55,060 nucleotides of DNA from Deltaproteobacteria bacterium (GCA_023230665.1 JALNWY010000003.1:1-55060); one strand, 5' to 3'; positions 24,461-33,546 are shown, counted from the first letter of the stretch. Numbers and translations: made by a program. Notes: generated by a model not told the origin, from the letters alone.

Positions 24461-25771
24461 TTAGAAGTTGACCGGCAGCACGGGCCACTGTTCCCACGGC
24501 CAGTAAAAAACCCAACTCGGTCCTCTGCAGAAGGCGCCCACACATATCAGCGTTATGACCAGCAAAACCATCACAGTGAAAATGATGTTTTGCGTCAGCC
24601 TCTCGCGGGGAAACCAGACACCGCAGTTCGAGGTCGGTGTCCTGTCCAGGTACGGCACAACGATGAGCAGTGCCAGGAGTATGGAAGGAACCACAATGCC
24701 TCCGAGAAACGCCCCGTTGACCGTCATCCCCAATATCGTGAAGGTAGTGTCCGCAATGAGCTCCTGGAGCCACAGGAAATACCAGGGAGCCTTTGCTGGG
24801 TTCGGTGCCATGGTCGGATCGGCCGGCGCCTCAAGCGGAAACTGTATGTATATGGCCAGCAGAATGGTAATCACCATCGTGCCGAGACTGACTAGCCAGA
24901 TTCTCCTCACGAGATTCGGAGAGCTCGGTATCAGATCTTTCTCCTCTATCTGGGACAGGGTTTGCGCCCTGATGTCCATCCCGCTGGTGATTCCCAGTAA
25001 CGAGTATGTCTTGGTGGATACCGGTGAGGCAACCCCATTCCCGTGCCGCAGCGAGATCTGGTCCACGCAGGCGAGCCCGCCGTCCTTTCTGATCCGCCAC
25101 ATGTGATAGGCCATCAGTAGAAACATGAAGATCGGAAGCAGAAAACAGTGGAGGACATAAAATCTCAGCAGGGCGTTCTGATCGATGATCGTTCCTCCGA
25201 TGAGCGCCATCTTTATCTGCTCTCCTACGAACGGCACCGATGCGGCCACGTTCGCACCAATGATCATGGCCCAGTAGGCCAGCTGATCCATGGGAAGGAG
25301 ATACCCGGTATAGGAGAGCGCCAGGGTGAGCATGAGGAGGAGAATCCCGACTATCCAGTTACTGGGACGGTTTCCCATGCAGCCGGGGGATTTCTTGTAT
25401 GCCCCGGTGTAGAACACCCTCATCATGTGCAGGAACACGCTGACGACCATCAGTTGCGCCGCTACCCGATGCACCCCGCGCAGAAACCATCCGTACGAGG
25501 TGACGAAATCGATGTCCTTCATGCTGGTATAAGCCCGCTCCATGGACGGGGTATAGTGGAACATCAGAATGAGGCCGGTGATGGAGAGTATGACAAAGAG
25601 TACCGCGCTAATCGTCCCCAGCCAGAATGAGTATGAGAACGAAATGCTCCTCTTCGCTACCTTGGAGGGGAACCAGTGCAGCCACATGTTCTTGACGATC
25701 GCATCGTTGGCTTCACGCGGGCTCTCGGGTCTCCATGACCACAACAATCGATTTGCAATGCCGCTTTTCAT
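24461..25771 (-). CDS. Cytochrome b of a Rieske/cytochrome b quinol oxidase complex
   Basis: 436 aa from ATG 25771 (AGGGA upstream); GTG 25825 or ATG 25792 are alternatives. The N-terminal half has the four haem-ligating histidines in two helices (GVHRVAAQLMVVSVFLHMMRVF and YVLHCFLLPIFMFLLMAYHMWRI). The C-terminal half resembles subunit IV/petD (NPAKAPWYFLWLQELI). So it is a fused, full-length cytochrome b with about eight helices. With the Rieske protein it should oxidise quinol and pass electrons to the pentahaem cytochrome and NosZ. Found as a Rieske-cytb pair in clade II nos clusters. Confidence 0.9.
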   Translation of the reverse strand: MKSGIANRLLWSWRPESPREANDAIVKNMWLHWFPSKVAKRSISFSYSFWLGTISAVLFVILSITGLILMFHYTPSMERAYTSMKDIDFVTSYGWFLRGVHRVAAQLMVVSVFLHMMRVFYTGAYKKSPGCMGNRPSNWIVGILLLMLTLALSYTGYLLPMDQLAYWAMIIGANVAASVPFVGEQIKMALIGGTIIDQNALLRFYVLHCFLLPIFMFLLMAYHMWRIRKDGGLACVDQISLRHGNGVASPVSTKTYSLLGITSGMDIRAQTLSQIEEKDLIPSSPNLVRRIWLVSLGTMVITILLAIYIQFPLEAPADPTMAPNPAKAPWYFLWLQELIADTTFTILGMTVNGAFLGGIVVPSILLALLIVVPYLDRTPTSNCGVWFPRERLTQNIIFTVMVLLVITLICVGAFCRGPSWVFYWPWEQWPVLPVNF

Positions 25772-25828
25772 GTCTGTCCCTGGCCTCTTCATAGTGTGCT
25801 GTTCGTATAGAGGAGAAAGAGGCACCGG

Positions 25829-26347
25829 CTAGGCCTCGACCTTGAGCCTGGCGTTCTTGTCGACTTCCTCGCCCTTGTCCACGACCACCTGTCCGTCATC
25901 CTGCGCGATTTCCATCTTATAGTGCGGGAGGGGAGTGGGAGCCGGCCCGGTATAATGGGTGCCGTCTGCCCGGAACCTCGATCCGTGGCAGGGGCAGACG
26001 AACTCGAAGGTTTCCTCGACCTCCACGTCCCCGTGTTTCACCTTTCTTGGCTGGCTGAACTCGGAGATCTGCACGTTGCATCCCAGATGGGTGCACACGC
26101 ACGATATCGTATGCATGTCCTTTTCCTCCTTGAACACAAAGATCCTAAAGGCGCTCAGGAACTTGTGCCCCTGGGGAAAGATGTTGGGCAACCCGATCTT
26201 GATACGCTTCATTGGCTCGTAGAGAACATTGGGAATACAGGATCTGAGAAAGAAAAATGCCTGGCCTCCTATGGCAATGAGGGACGCACCTCCCACCCAC
26301 TTGAAAAGTCTTCGTCTCGATACACCCTTTGTCTTTTCTTCCGTCAT
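25829..26347 (-). CDS. Rieske [2Fe-2S] protein with twin-arginine anchor
   Basis: 172 aa. N-terminal twin-arginine motif SRRRLFKWVGG plus a hydrophobic anchor. Rieske cluster boxes: Cys85-Thr-His87-Leu-Gly-Cys90 and Cys118-Pro-Cys120-His121-Gly-Ser, so both His ligands and the disulfide pair are present. 57 bp upstream of cytochrome b (measured to its chosen start) and 9 bp after the receiver/GltD gene. Quinol:cytochrome c electron transfer within the nos respiratory chain. Confidence 0.92.
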   Translation of the reverse strand: MTEEKTKGVSRRRLFKWVGGASLIAIGGQAFFFLRSCIPNVLYEPMKRIKIGLPNIFPQGHKFLSAFRIFVFKEEKDMHTISCVCTHLGCNVQISEFSQPRKVKHGDVEVEETFEFVCPCHGSRFRADGTHYTGPAPTPLPHYKMEIAQDDGQVVVDKGEEVDKNARLKVEA

Positions 26348-26356
26348 TTGTGGCTC

Positions 26357-28642
26357 CTATTCGATTGCAGATGCTTCCTGGTATTTTTCCACAAAGGAAA
26401 ATCTTTCCGTGGTCATGGCCCCGGTGGGACAACGCAATGCACACAAGCCGCAGCGTATGCATTTCTCGTCGTCCTTGATCATTGCGCAGAGCGTATTTTC
26501 TTCAGCGTAACCCAACCTCCCGGCCAGGTCCTCCTTGTCTTCCCCTTCCACATGCACATCCCGGAAGGGTACGAGCTTCAGGCAGCTCTGCGGGCAGATA
26601 TCAACGCACCGCCCGCACAGCACGCACTTCGCGGAATCGTAAATGGTCTCGATGTGGCATTTCAGGCATCGCTTGGCCTGCTCCCGGGCCTGCTCCCGGG
26701 TGAAATCCAGCTCGATCTCTTCGATGCCGACCCGTTTTTCCAGCGGGATGGTCGGCGCAGGCATTCTCCTGATCTTTTCGTATCCTGCCGCCATGAAGTA
26801 TTCCCTGGCGGGTATCTCCTGGAATTCGATGCAGGTTTTTTTCCTGAGCGGTGCGCCGTTGAGATACTCGGCGATTGCCAGCGCCGCGGCCTTACCGTTG
26901 CTCACGGCCTCGATCACCGACCGGGACCCGAAGGCCGCATCGCCTCCGGCAAAAACACCGGACAGAGTGCTGGACATGGTCTGCGGATTGACCTTGATAA
27001 ACCCCCGGGAGTTGGTTGCGAGTCCGTCCTCGGGCGTCAGGTACGAGGTGTCGGGCACCTGTCCCACGGCCATGATGACCGAGTCTGCTTCAAAGGTTTC
27101 CTCGCTGTCCGGGATTATCTGGGGGTCGAATCGGCCATCATCCATGATGCACTTGCTCACCTTGTCGAAGACGACACCGCACACGCGGCCGTCTCTGCCG
27201 ATGAATCGCTTGGGCAGGCGGTGATCAAGCATCTCGATGCCCTCTTTCTTGAGTTCGGAGATCTCTTCTTGTCCCTGGATGGTCTGGGCCGCGGCCATCT
27301 CTGCGACAGACTCGGGGTAGGCTATCAGAGGCCTTGCCCCGGCTTGCAGCGCTGCCCGGGCGGCATCCAGCACCTCCCAGTCGGGTTCTTCGAGCAGTGA
27401 TTCATCGGTGATCAGCCTCCACGCCGTGCGGGCGATATCCAGCGCGACCTTCCCACCACCCACAATGATGACCTTTTTCCCGGTAATCATGGGTTGCTTT
27501 TTCTTGAGGTTGAGGAGATAGTCGATCGCGCTGTACACGCCTTTCAGATCCGAACCCGGGATGTCAAGCAACGTGCCGCGCAGTGCGCCGGTCGCGAGAA
27601 AAATCGCTTCGAACCCGGCCTTGCGCAAGGCCTGTATCCCAAAGGTGCTGGAGATGGGGGTGTTCAATTTCAGCTCGATTCCCATATCGATGATTGATTC
27701 GATCTCTTTGTTGAGAAGATCCCGCGGCAGGCGATATTCGGGTATGCAGAGCTGCATGGCCCCGCCGCAACTGTCCGATGCCTCAAAGATCGTCACCTTG
27801 AATCCCATGAGGGTGAGGTCGTGCGCGCAGGCAAGGCCTGCAGGTCCGCCGCCGACCACTGCAACCTGTTTTGCGTTGCCGACCTTCGCGTTTCTGAGCG
27901 ACGGGATGTTCCACGGATGCTGGTTCCCCGGGTCCTGTACGTTAAAAAGGTCCCGAAACGTCTCCGGGCTGAGCGATTCGGGACCGTACTGAGCGGTGAC
28001 GAACCTCTTCAGGGCACGTATGGTCACCGCGCAATCGAGTTTCGATCTGCGGCAGGCATCCTCGCAGAATGCGGCACATATCTTCCCGCACGTGGACGCC
28101 AGGGGGTTGGGCGACCTGGACACGAGGTAGGCCTCTCTGAATTTGCCTTCGGCTATCAACTGCACGTATCTGCCCGAGTCCGTGTGGACCGGGCACACAT
28201 CCATGCAGGGGATATTCTCACGGTACCACTGCACGTCCCTGATCTTTGTCCTGTACCTCCACCCGGTCTCGTCTTCTTTTCCAAAACCGGCGTGGATAAC
28301 CTCCCGAAGTTCCTGCCTGCTGATGGGTTTCAGGAGGTTGTAGAAGATCTTCAGGCCGTAGAGCTTCCTGCCGAGAACCAGGGACCGGTCCGAGGATATC
28401 GCAACGAGCGGCAAGGCGGGCCGGGCTCGATGGGCATCCGCGAGCTCCTGGATACAATGGTCTGCCGCCGTATCCAGGTCGACAATTCCCATTCCCGTGT
28501 CTCTCCCGAAGAGCTCCGAGATAAAATCGCGGCACTCACTCACGATCTTGCAGGCATAGCCTGCTTCCACGATGACCGTACCCACGAGATCGAGGACATC
28601 ACTATCTGCAGATTTTATTACGACTTGCCCCTTGTTCTTCAC
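26357..28642 (-). CDS. Receiver-like domain fused to a GltD-type FAD oxidoreductase with ferredoxin domain
   Basis: 761 aa, first gene of the nos operon. Residues 1-120 look like a response-regulator receiver: Asp55 in MGIVDLD at the phosphorylation position, Ser83/Ser84 and Lys105 in NLLKPIS; the N-terminal acidic pair is only partly kept (SADSD). Residues about 140-240 are the cysteine-rich glutamate-synthase small-subunit N-terminus (CMDVCPVHTDSGRY, CGKICAAFCEDACRR). Two dinucleotide folds follow (VAVVGGGPAGLACAHDL and KVIIVGGGKVALDIA). The C-terminus carries two [4Fe-4S] ferredoxin motifs (CVLCGRCVDICPQSC and CIRCGLCALRCPTG). No receiver is usual in this family. Probably passes NAD(P)H or ferredoxin electrons to the Rieske/cytochrome b chain, or senses them. 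Confidence 0.8.
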   Translation of the reverse strand: MKNKGQVVIKSADSDVLDLVGTVIVEAGYACKIVSECRDFISELFGRDTGMGIVDLDTAADHCIQELADAHRARPALPLVAISSDRSLVLGRKLYGLKIFYNLLKPISRQELREVIHAGFGKEDETGWRYRTKIRDVQWYRENIPCMDVCPVHTDSGRYVQLIAEGKFREAYLVSRSPNPLASTCGKICAAFCEDACRRSKLDCAVTIRALKRFVTAQYGPESLSPETFRDLFNVQDPGNQHPWNIPSLRNAKVGNAKQVAVVGGGPAGLACAHDLTLMGFKVTIFEASDSCGGAMQLCIPEYRLPRDLLNKEIESIIDMGIELKLNTPISSTFGIQALRKAGFEAIFLATGALRGTLLDIPGSDLKGVYSAIDYLLNLKKKQPMITGKKVIIVGGGKVALDIARTAWRLITDESLLEEPDWEVLDAARAALQAGARPLIAYPESVAEMAAAQTIQGQEEISELKKEGIEMLDHRLPKRFIGRDGRVCGVVFDKVSKCIMDDGRFDPQIIPDSEETFEADSVIMAVGQVPDTSYLTPEDGLATNSRGFIKVNPQTMSSTLSGVFAGGDAAFGSRSVIEAVSNGKAAALAIAEYLNGAPLRKKTCIEFQEIPAREYFMAAGYEKIRRMPAPTIPLEKRVGIEEIELDFTREQAREQAKRCLKCHIETIYDSAKCVLCGRCVDICPQSCLKLVPFRDVHVEGEDKEDLAGRLGYAEENTLCAMIKDDEKCIRCGLCALRCPTGAMTTERFSFVEKYQEASAIE

Positions 28643-28697
28643 ATCAATACGTCCTTAGAAGGTTCTCTTGGGTCATGATTGTTCCTTGTCTCCCTAT

Positions 28698-28715
28698 AAG
28701 CAAACACAATGCCTA
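28698..28715 (-). promoter_or_regulatory. Sigma-54 (-24/-12) promoter of the nos operon
   Basis: Read on the minus strand the site is TAGGCATTGTGTTTGCT: GG (28713-28712), exactly 10 nt, then GC (28701-28700), with the -12 box TTTGC and -24 core GGCA. It matches the consensus GGCAcgnnnnTTGC except for two positions. Expected start of transcription near 28688, about 46 nt before the ATG at 28642. A sigma-54 activator gene lies just upstream. Confidence 0.75.
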
Positions 28716-28780
28716 CCCTTAAGATAACGTTATTGTTGCTGAATCGGATCAAAGCGGTGGATTGATCGCGCGGCCGGAGG

Positions 28781-28810
28781 AGAAACTGGGACATCGATGC
28801 CCCAGTTTCT
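28781..28810. promoter_or_regulatory. 30-bp near-perfect palindrome, possible activator-binding site (UAS)
   Basis: Arms AGAAACTGGG and CCCAGTTTCT around a palindromic core CATCGATG; only one base pair of the 15 is mismatched. The centre is about 107 bp upstream of the predicted sigma-54 start site, a usual place for an enhancer-binding protein. No T-run on either side, so it is unlikely to be a terminator. A second, weaker dyad GATCAA-9 nt-TTGATC lies at 28747-28767, nearer the promoter. Confidence 0.6.
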
Positions 28811-28932
28811 GCTGAACGTAAAAAGAGTTCTTGCGGTTAATGTCTTGATATATGTAGGATTGTACGTAATCTAAGACAATGGCACACTGCCCTATCCATG
28901 TCCCACCTGGGTCATGGCGGGCGCAGAGGTCA

Positions 28933-29937
28933 TCAATCGTCAGGGACGGTTTCGTCCTGATTCAGACCATGCTTTTCTATCAAGCGGTGGATCGTCTTCC
29001 TGTTCACGCCGGCCATCCTTGCTGCCCGGGAGATATTCCCACCGGTCTTCTGCAACATGAGGCGCAGATACTTCTTTTCGAAGACATCGATCCATTCTTT
29101 TTTTGCATCCTCAAAGGGAAGATCCAGGGCAATGCCGGACGGGTCTTCGTTTTCCCTGATATAGTCCGGGAGCTCTCCGGGCATGATGACATCCCCGCTG
29201 CACAGGGCGACTGCCCGTTCTATTACATTCTGCACCTCCCGTACATTGCCCGGCCATTGATATCTCTCCAGAAGGTCTGCGGCCTGCGGAGAGATGCCTC
29301 TTACGCTCTTATGATTCATCTCATTGAAATAATGGAGGTAATGGTTGCTCAACAAGGGGATGTCCTCCGTCATATCACGCAGCGGGGGCAGATTGATACA
29401 GATCACATTGAGACGATAGTAGAGATCTTCCCGGAAATCGCCATCTTTCACTGCCTGGACGAGGTTTTTGTTCGTGGCCGAGATCACCCTGCAGTCGACC
29501 TCGATCAGCTTTCTCCCGCCTACCCTCCTGAAATGCCTCTCCTGCAACACCCTCAGGAACTTGGCCTGAAGGGACAGGCTCACCTCCGCTATCTCGTCCA
29601 GGAGAATCGTCCCGCCGTGGGCATACTCGACGATGCCCGGCTTGGTCGACAGGGCGCCGGTATAGGCGCCCCGCTCGTACCCGAACAACTCGCTTTCGAG
29701 GAGGTTCTCCGGGAGCGAGGCACAGTCCACCGGGATAAAGGGTCCGCCCGCCCGGAGACTGTTCTCATGGATGGTATGAGCGATCAACTCCTTGCCGGTC
29801 CCGCTCTCTCCCAAGATGAGGATGTTCGCGTTCGATCGCGCAACCTTCTTCACTTTATCAAGAACTTCTCTGAGCTTCGGGCTGTTTCCAACAATCTTCT
29901 CACGCCCGGTGAGTGAATCACCCCGATGATGTGCCAT
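28933..29937 (-). CDS. Sigma-54-dependent transcriptional activator lacking a sensor domain
   Basis: 334 aa. AAA+ domain from about residue 15: Walker A GESGTGKE (43-50), GAYTGA loop (90-95) that contacts sigma-54, Walker B GGTILLDEI, sensor FREDLYYRLNV. C-terminal Fis-type helix-turn-helix (GGNISRAARMAGVNRKTIHRLI). Only about 15 residues precede the AAA+ domain, so there is no receiver, PAS or GAF input, as in PspF or HrpR/S type activators. It must be controlled by a partner protein or by its own level. It is in the same orientation as the nos operon, 290 bp upstream of it, and the gap contains a sigma-54 promoter and a palindrome. Confidence 0.9.
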   Translation of the reverse strand: MAHHRGDSLTGREKIVGNSPKLREVLDKVKKVARSNANILILGESGTGKELIAHTIHENSLRAGGPFIPVDCASLPENLLESELFGYERGAYTGALSTKPGIVEYAHGGTILLDEIAEVSLSLQAKFLRVLQERHFRRVGGRKLIEVDCRVISATNKNLVQAVKDGDFREDLYYRLNVICINLPPLRDMTEDIPLLSNHYLHYFNEMNHKSVRGISPQAADLLERYQWPGNVREVQNVIERAVALCSGDVIMPGELPDYIRENEDPSGIALDLPFEDAKKEWIDVFEKKYLRLMLQKTGGNISRAARMAGVNRKTIHRLIEKHGLNQDETVPDD

Positions 29938-30087
29938 GAATGCCCCGTTCCCTGATACCCAGTCGTTTAACGGTTGCGTTTCCCAGAAAACATCGATCGT
30001 GTATCGCTTAGAAAGTTAACAAGGCCGTCCCTCCACGTCAATGGCCTTTCTTTTTTCCGGATGGAGCCGCCGGACCCCCTCAAATGC

Positions 30088-30888
30088 CTAGAAGTAGCTG
30101 TGGAGCCCGGAGAGATAGTTCACCCCGAGAAAGGTAAACAGGCTGCTTGCAAGACCGACGAGCGTCATGACAGCGATGCGCCGCTCGTCTCTTCGGATCA
30201 GGCGGATATGCAGAATGGCCGCGTAGATGAGCCAGGTGATCAAGGCCCAGGTCTCTTTCGGGTCCCATCCCCAGTATCTGCCCCAGGCATAATGAGCCCA
30301 CACCGATCCTGTGGTGATGCCGATGGTGAAAAAGAGAAAGCCGATCACGATGCACTGATAGATGCGCTCGTCAGAGGCCTTCTCGCCGCCTCTCGCGCTC
30401 TTCTTGCCAAAGAGAACGAATGCGGCCAGGGCGGAAGCCACCACGAACGCACCGTAGCCCAGAAAGCAGGTGACCACATGGCTGATGAGCCAGTTGCTCT
30501 TCAGGGCCGGAATGAGCGGCTGGATCCGGGAGTCGATGTGCGGAGAAAACGAGGCATACGCGATGAGCACGAATGCGATCAGGATAGTCAGGGTCCCCAG
30601 TTCTTCGTTCTTCCGGGAGAAACCGAGAACCAGGTATAGGAAAATGACGGCCCAGGAGAAAAAAACGAGCGATTCATAGAAGTTCGACAAGGGCGCGTGC
30701 CCGATGCCGAGCGCGTATGATTCCGCCCACCTGAGGGCCATCCCTGTGCTGTGGGCGACGAACCCTCCTATCCAGAGGGTGTCTCTGATCCGGCCGGGTA
30801 TGTCGGCGCCGGTGACGGAGCGTATGACCGAGAACGCGAACGCAGCGAGATAAAGAAAGGGAACGCAGTTGAGGATGGTTACATTCAT
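30088..30888 (-). CDS. ccsA: CcsA/ResC-type cytochrome c assembly protein
   Basis: 266 aa, about eight membrane helices. The haem-handling WWD-type signature is WAHYAWGRYWGWDPKETWALITWLIYAA with adjacent conserved residues. Conserved His residues are in VAHSTGMALRW, WLISHVVTC and AILHIRLI. Together with ResB it forms the system II haem exporter/ligase that attaches haem to CxxCH motifs in the periplasm. Overlaps the resB stop by 4 bp (ATGA). Needed for the pentahaem cytochrome and NosL-cytochrome encoded next door. Confidence 0.9.
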   Translation of the reverse strand: MNVTILNCVPFLYLAAFAFSVIRSVTGADIPGRIRDTLWIGGFVAHSTGMALRWAESYALGIGHAPLSNFYESLVFFSWAVIFLYLVLGFSRKNEELGTLTILIAFVLIAYASFSPHIDSRIQPLIPALKSNWLISHVVTCFLGYGAFVVASALAAFVLFGKKSARGGEKASDERIYQCIVIGFLFFTIGITTGSVWAHYAWGRYWGWDPKETWALITWLIYAAILHIRLIRRDERRIAVMTLVGLASSLFTFLGVNYLSGLHSYF

Positions 30889-32033
30889 GGTTCACCCGCT
30901 TGAATCCGATCTTTTTTCAGGGCACGTCTTTGCGACCCCGGAAGGAGATACACGACAAAAAGCCCCGATACAAAGAGCAGCATGCCCATGACCACCACGG
31001 GCAGGCCGGGATCGTGACTGATGGAAATCCCGGTCACGTACAGCGGCTCCATCCGCTCGAGACTGAACACATACCCTTCGAAGCGGGCCGGGTCGAACTG
31101 GGGGGCCTTTGCCAAGAGGTCGGGAAAGAGCTGACCGACCTTTTCGATTCCTGACAGAACCCAGACATACCCGCTTTGCGCCGGCGAGAAGAAGTCGATC
31201 TTCATGGCAGGACCCATGTCCATGAAGTTCTCCTCGACCCTGGTCACACGAAAGAAGGTCTCTGCGCCCAGCGTGTAGACATCACCGGGACGAGCGGTGA
31301 AGGTGCGGGGCTGTCCGGAATCGTCGACACTCAGGACCGCACGCGGCAAGCTCTTGTAATGCGCCTGATAATAGCGGATCCCCTGGAAAGAAACCGGGTG
31401 GTTGACGAGCAGGGTTTCCCTCTTGAGCACCGCACCTGAGCTGATGAACGCGAGCTCTGATCGGAATTCTCTGGGTATGCCCGAGTCGTAGTATTCCACG
31501 GAGAAGTCCTCGCAACGGATCGAAAGGTCCTGGTCGAGCTGATGGCCGGGGATGATCGGAGCGAGCGAAACGGTCTCGCCTTCAGGGATCTCGACATAGG
31601 CGTCGATTCCCTGGAACTGGCCGTAGACAAAGCCTGCGATGACGATTACGGCCCCGAGATGGAGAAGCAGGCTCCCCAACCGGGGGAGGTCTCCCCTGCG
31701 AAACAGCAGACCTGCCCTTTTCGGGACCGTAATCCGCGAACGGATTCTGCGCCAGGTGCAGAGGACGAGGCTCACGCACACGAGCACGCCGAGAAGAAAA
31801 AACCACCAGGAATGGAAGACATCGTGAAGATCGAGCGCGAGGAGAATCTCGTCGCGGATCGATCGCGTCATAAGGGCCGTACCTTGTGTGTTCTGCGGCA
31901 CAATGGTCCCCACTGCCGAGGCGACCACCGTAGCGGTCAGGAGAATTACCGCGGTCTTAGGCGATGAAAAAGCCGTGAGAAGCCGTGCGAAACGACTTGG
32001 GTTACATGATGAGGATTTTCTGTCTGGGGTCAT
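30885..32033 (-). CDS. resB: ResB-like cytochrome c biogenesis protein
   Basis: 382 aa from ATG 32033 (AAGGGCGGA upstream); a longer frame from 32072 lacks a good site. Three N-terminal membrane helices (VILLTATVVASAVGTIVPQ, WWFFLLGVLVCVSLVLCTW, LLLHLGAVIVIAGFVYGQF), a large periplasmic domain and a last helix (VVVMGMLLFVSGLFVVYLL), the standard ResB/Ccs1 topology; GSLLLHLGAV includes the conserved His. Partner of CcsA in system II cytochrome c maturation. The 266 bp upstream (32034-32299) contains no gene or motif I can assign. Confidence 0.88.
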   Translation of the reverse strand: MTPDRKSSSCNPSRFARLLTAFSSPKTAVILLTATVVASAVGTIVPQNTQGTALMTRSIRDEILLALDLHDVFHSWWFFLLGVLVCVSLVLCTWRRIRSRITVPKRAGLLFRRGDLPRLGSLLLHLGAVIVIAGFVYGQFQGIDAYVEIPEGETVSLAPIIPGHQLDQDLSIRCEDFSVEYYDSGIPREFRSELAFISSGAVLKRETLLVNHPVSFQGIRYYQAHYKSLPRAVLSVDDSGQPRTFTARPGDVYTLGAETFFRVTRVEENFMDMGPAMKIDFFSPAQSGYVWVLSGIEKVGQLFPDLLAKAPQFDPARFEGYVFSLERMEPLYVTGISISHDPGLPVVVMGMLLFVSGLFVVYLLPGSQRRALKKDRIQAGEP

Positions 32034-32299
32034 TCCGCCCTTCTTGCAAAGTGCATGGTATCCAGTGGCCAAGAGATGTAACAGCCCATGCCCATACGCG
32101 TCAACGATTTTCCTTTGTACCTGCCCTGGGCCCTGTTGATGACAGGAGAGTCCGCAAGAGAGGAAATCCTCGAGGATAAGCCGGGCTGCTTGTCTTCCCC
32201 GCTGAATGGATCAGCAGATAATCACGGAATCATGGAGAATCACGCCGTTCCCCGTGCCGGGACCGGTGCCCGCATGCATCACCGGCCCCAGGGACGCGA

Positions 32300-33253
32300 T
32301 CAGGCCGCCGCGCCCCTGATCCTGAAGAAATCGCTGATCGCGCGGTCTTTGTCTCCCCAGATCCTGTTCAGCCATTCCTGAAAGTGCTCCTGGTAGCGGG
32401 GGTCGTTGCTGTAGTCGCCAAGCAGGTCCGGAGTGATGGGGATCGTCTCGACCCGGACAACCACCTCAGCCTGACTGCTGCAGAGAAACTGCCAGAAAGT
32501 CTGCACGCCATTGGGATAGATGATCGTGGTGTTGACGATATGGCTCAAGTGCTGTCCCATGGCGGAGAGGACAAACGATATGCCGCCTGCCTTGGGCTTG
32601 AGCAGATGGGCAAAGGGCGAATCCTGGGCCTTGTGCTTGGCCGGGGTGAAACGGGTCCCCTCGACAAAGTTCATGACCGCAATCGGCATCCTGCTGAAGC
32701 GCTCGCACGCCTTTTTTGTGATCTCAAGGTCCTTTCCGCGCATGTGGGGATTTTTTATGAGATACTCTTTGGAATAGCGCTTCATGAAAGGAAACTCCAG
32801 GGCCCACCAGGCGAGTCCCATGATGGGGACCCAGATGAGCTCCTTCTTGAGAAAGAACTTGAGCATGGGGATCTTGCGATGAAACACCTTCTGGAGAATC
32901 AGGATATCGACCCACGACTGATGGTTGGACACCACCAGGTACCATCCCTTTGCATTCAAGCCTTCGATGCCGCTCACATCCCACCTGATCCTTTTGGTCA
33001 GGGCTATGTTTGCATTATTGCAGGCGATCCAGCAGGTCGCAATAACGTTCAGAACCGCGTTGCAGCTGTCCTGCCAGGACCGGACCGGTATCACAAACTT
33101 GCATGCGGCCAGGGGAAAGAGAAAGGTCCCCCAGAACAGGGTGTTCACGACAAAGAGCAGAAACGAGAGGCTGCCGATAAAGACCGGGGGCATGAGCCGG
33201 AGAATCCTCCCGTGCGCGGCACTAAACCTTTCAGAAAGAGACAGTGTATTCAT
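32300..33253 (-). CDS. PlsC-family acyltransferase (YihG-like)
   Basis: 317 aa from ATG 33253 (GAGGG 7 nt upstream). Two N-terminal membrane segments are followed by the acyltransferase blocks: SNHQSWVDI (HxxxxD catalytic motif), MKRYSKEYLIKNP, FVEGTRFTP and the later IVNTTIIYPNG. This arrangement fits the YihG/LPLAT type of lysophospholipid acyltransferases. Acts on membrane lipids. Separate from the ccsA-resB pair and from the convergent-side fad operon. About 290 bp lie between its start and the fadA stop; the terminator below occupies part of it. Confidence 0.85.
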   Translation of the reverse strand: MNTLSLSERFSAAHGRILRLMPPVFIGSLSFLLFVVNTLFWGTFLFPLAACKFVIPVRSWQDSCNAVLNVIATCWIACNNANIALTKRIRWDVSGIEGLNAKGWYLVVSNHQSWVDILILQKVFHRKIPMLKFFLKKELIWVPIMGLAWWALEFPFMKRYSKEYLIKNPHMRGKDLEITKKACERFSRMPIAVMNFVEGTRFTPAKHKAQDSPFAHLLKPKAGGISFVLSAMGQHLSHIVNTTIIYPNGVQTFWQFLCSSQAEVVVRVETIPITPDLLGDYSNDPRYQEHFQEWLNRIWGDKDRAISDFFRIRGAAA

Positions 33254-33483
33254 ACACAACCCTCAAACAGTATAATTCCGGCATGCCCCGCTCGACCCGG
33301 CGATGCACGGCACGTTTCGGGGCCGGTGAGGCGGGGGAAACCCCTATTTCCAACCATGCAGCACTGCCTGCGCTCCCACCCCCACCCTCCAAAGGCCGGT
33401 AATGCGCGAGAAAGATATATCATATCTGACCTTGGGATGAGTGTAAAATCTTCGTAAAGGCCTTGCACAGGAAAGATCAGGAT

Positions 33484-33520
33484 AAAAAAAGGGGCTGCCT
33501 TTCACACGGCAGCCCCTTTT
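33484..33520. terminator. Rho-independent terminator after fadA (works in both directions)
   Basis: A-run, then GGGGCTGCC (33491-33499), 8-nt loop, GGCAGCCCC (33508-33516), TTTT. In the minus-strand sense the A-run becomes a run of seven U after the hairpin, 27 nt past the fadA stop. Confidence 0.9.
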
Positions 33521-33546
33521 CATTCGATTCCAGAGGATCGGCCGGA

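Noticed and set aside
28747..28767. FNR-like box (TTGAT/ATCAA) upstream of nos
   Set aside because: The half-sites are in the reverse order (ATCAA then TTGAT) and spaced 9 nt, so they do not match the FNR consensus TTGAT-N4-ATCAA.
30015..30055. Hairpin AAGGCC...GGCCTT followed by T-rich sequence on the plus strand
   Set aside because: Only 6-bp arms with a 16-nt loop, and the T-run is on the strand without an upstream gene; not supported as a terminator for ccsA.
32034..32299. Possible riboswitch or small cytochrome-like peptide upstream of resB (a CxxxCH-like stretch in one frame)
   Set aside because: Bases do not fit GEMM or cobalamin consensus motifs; the stretch has no start codon and the spacing is not a haem motif.
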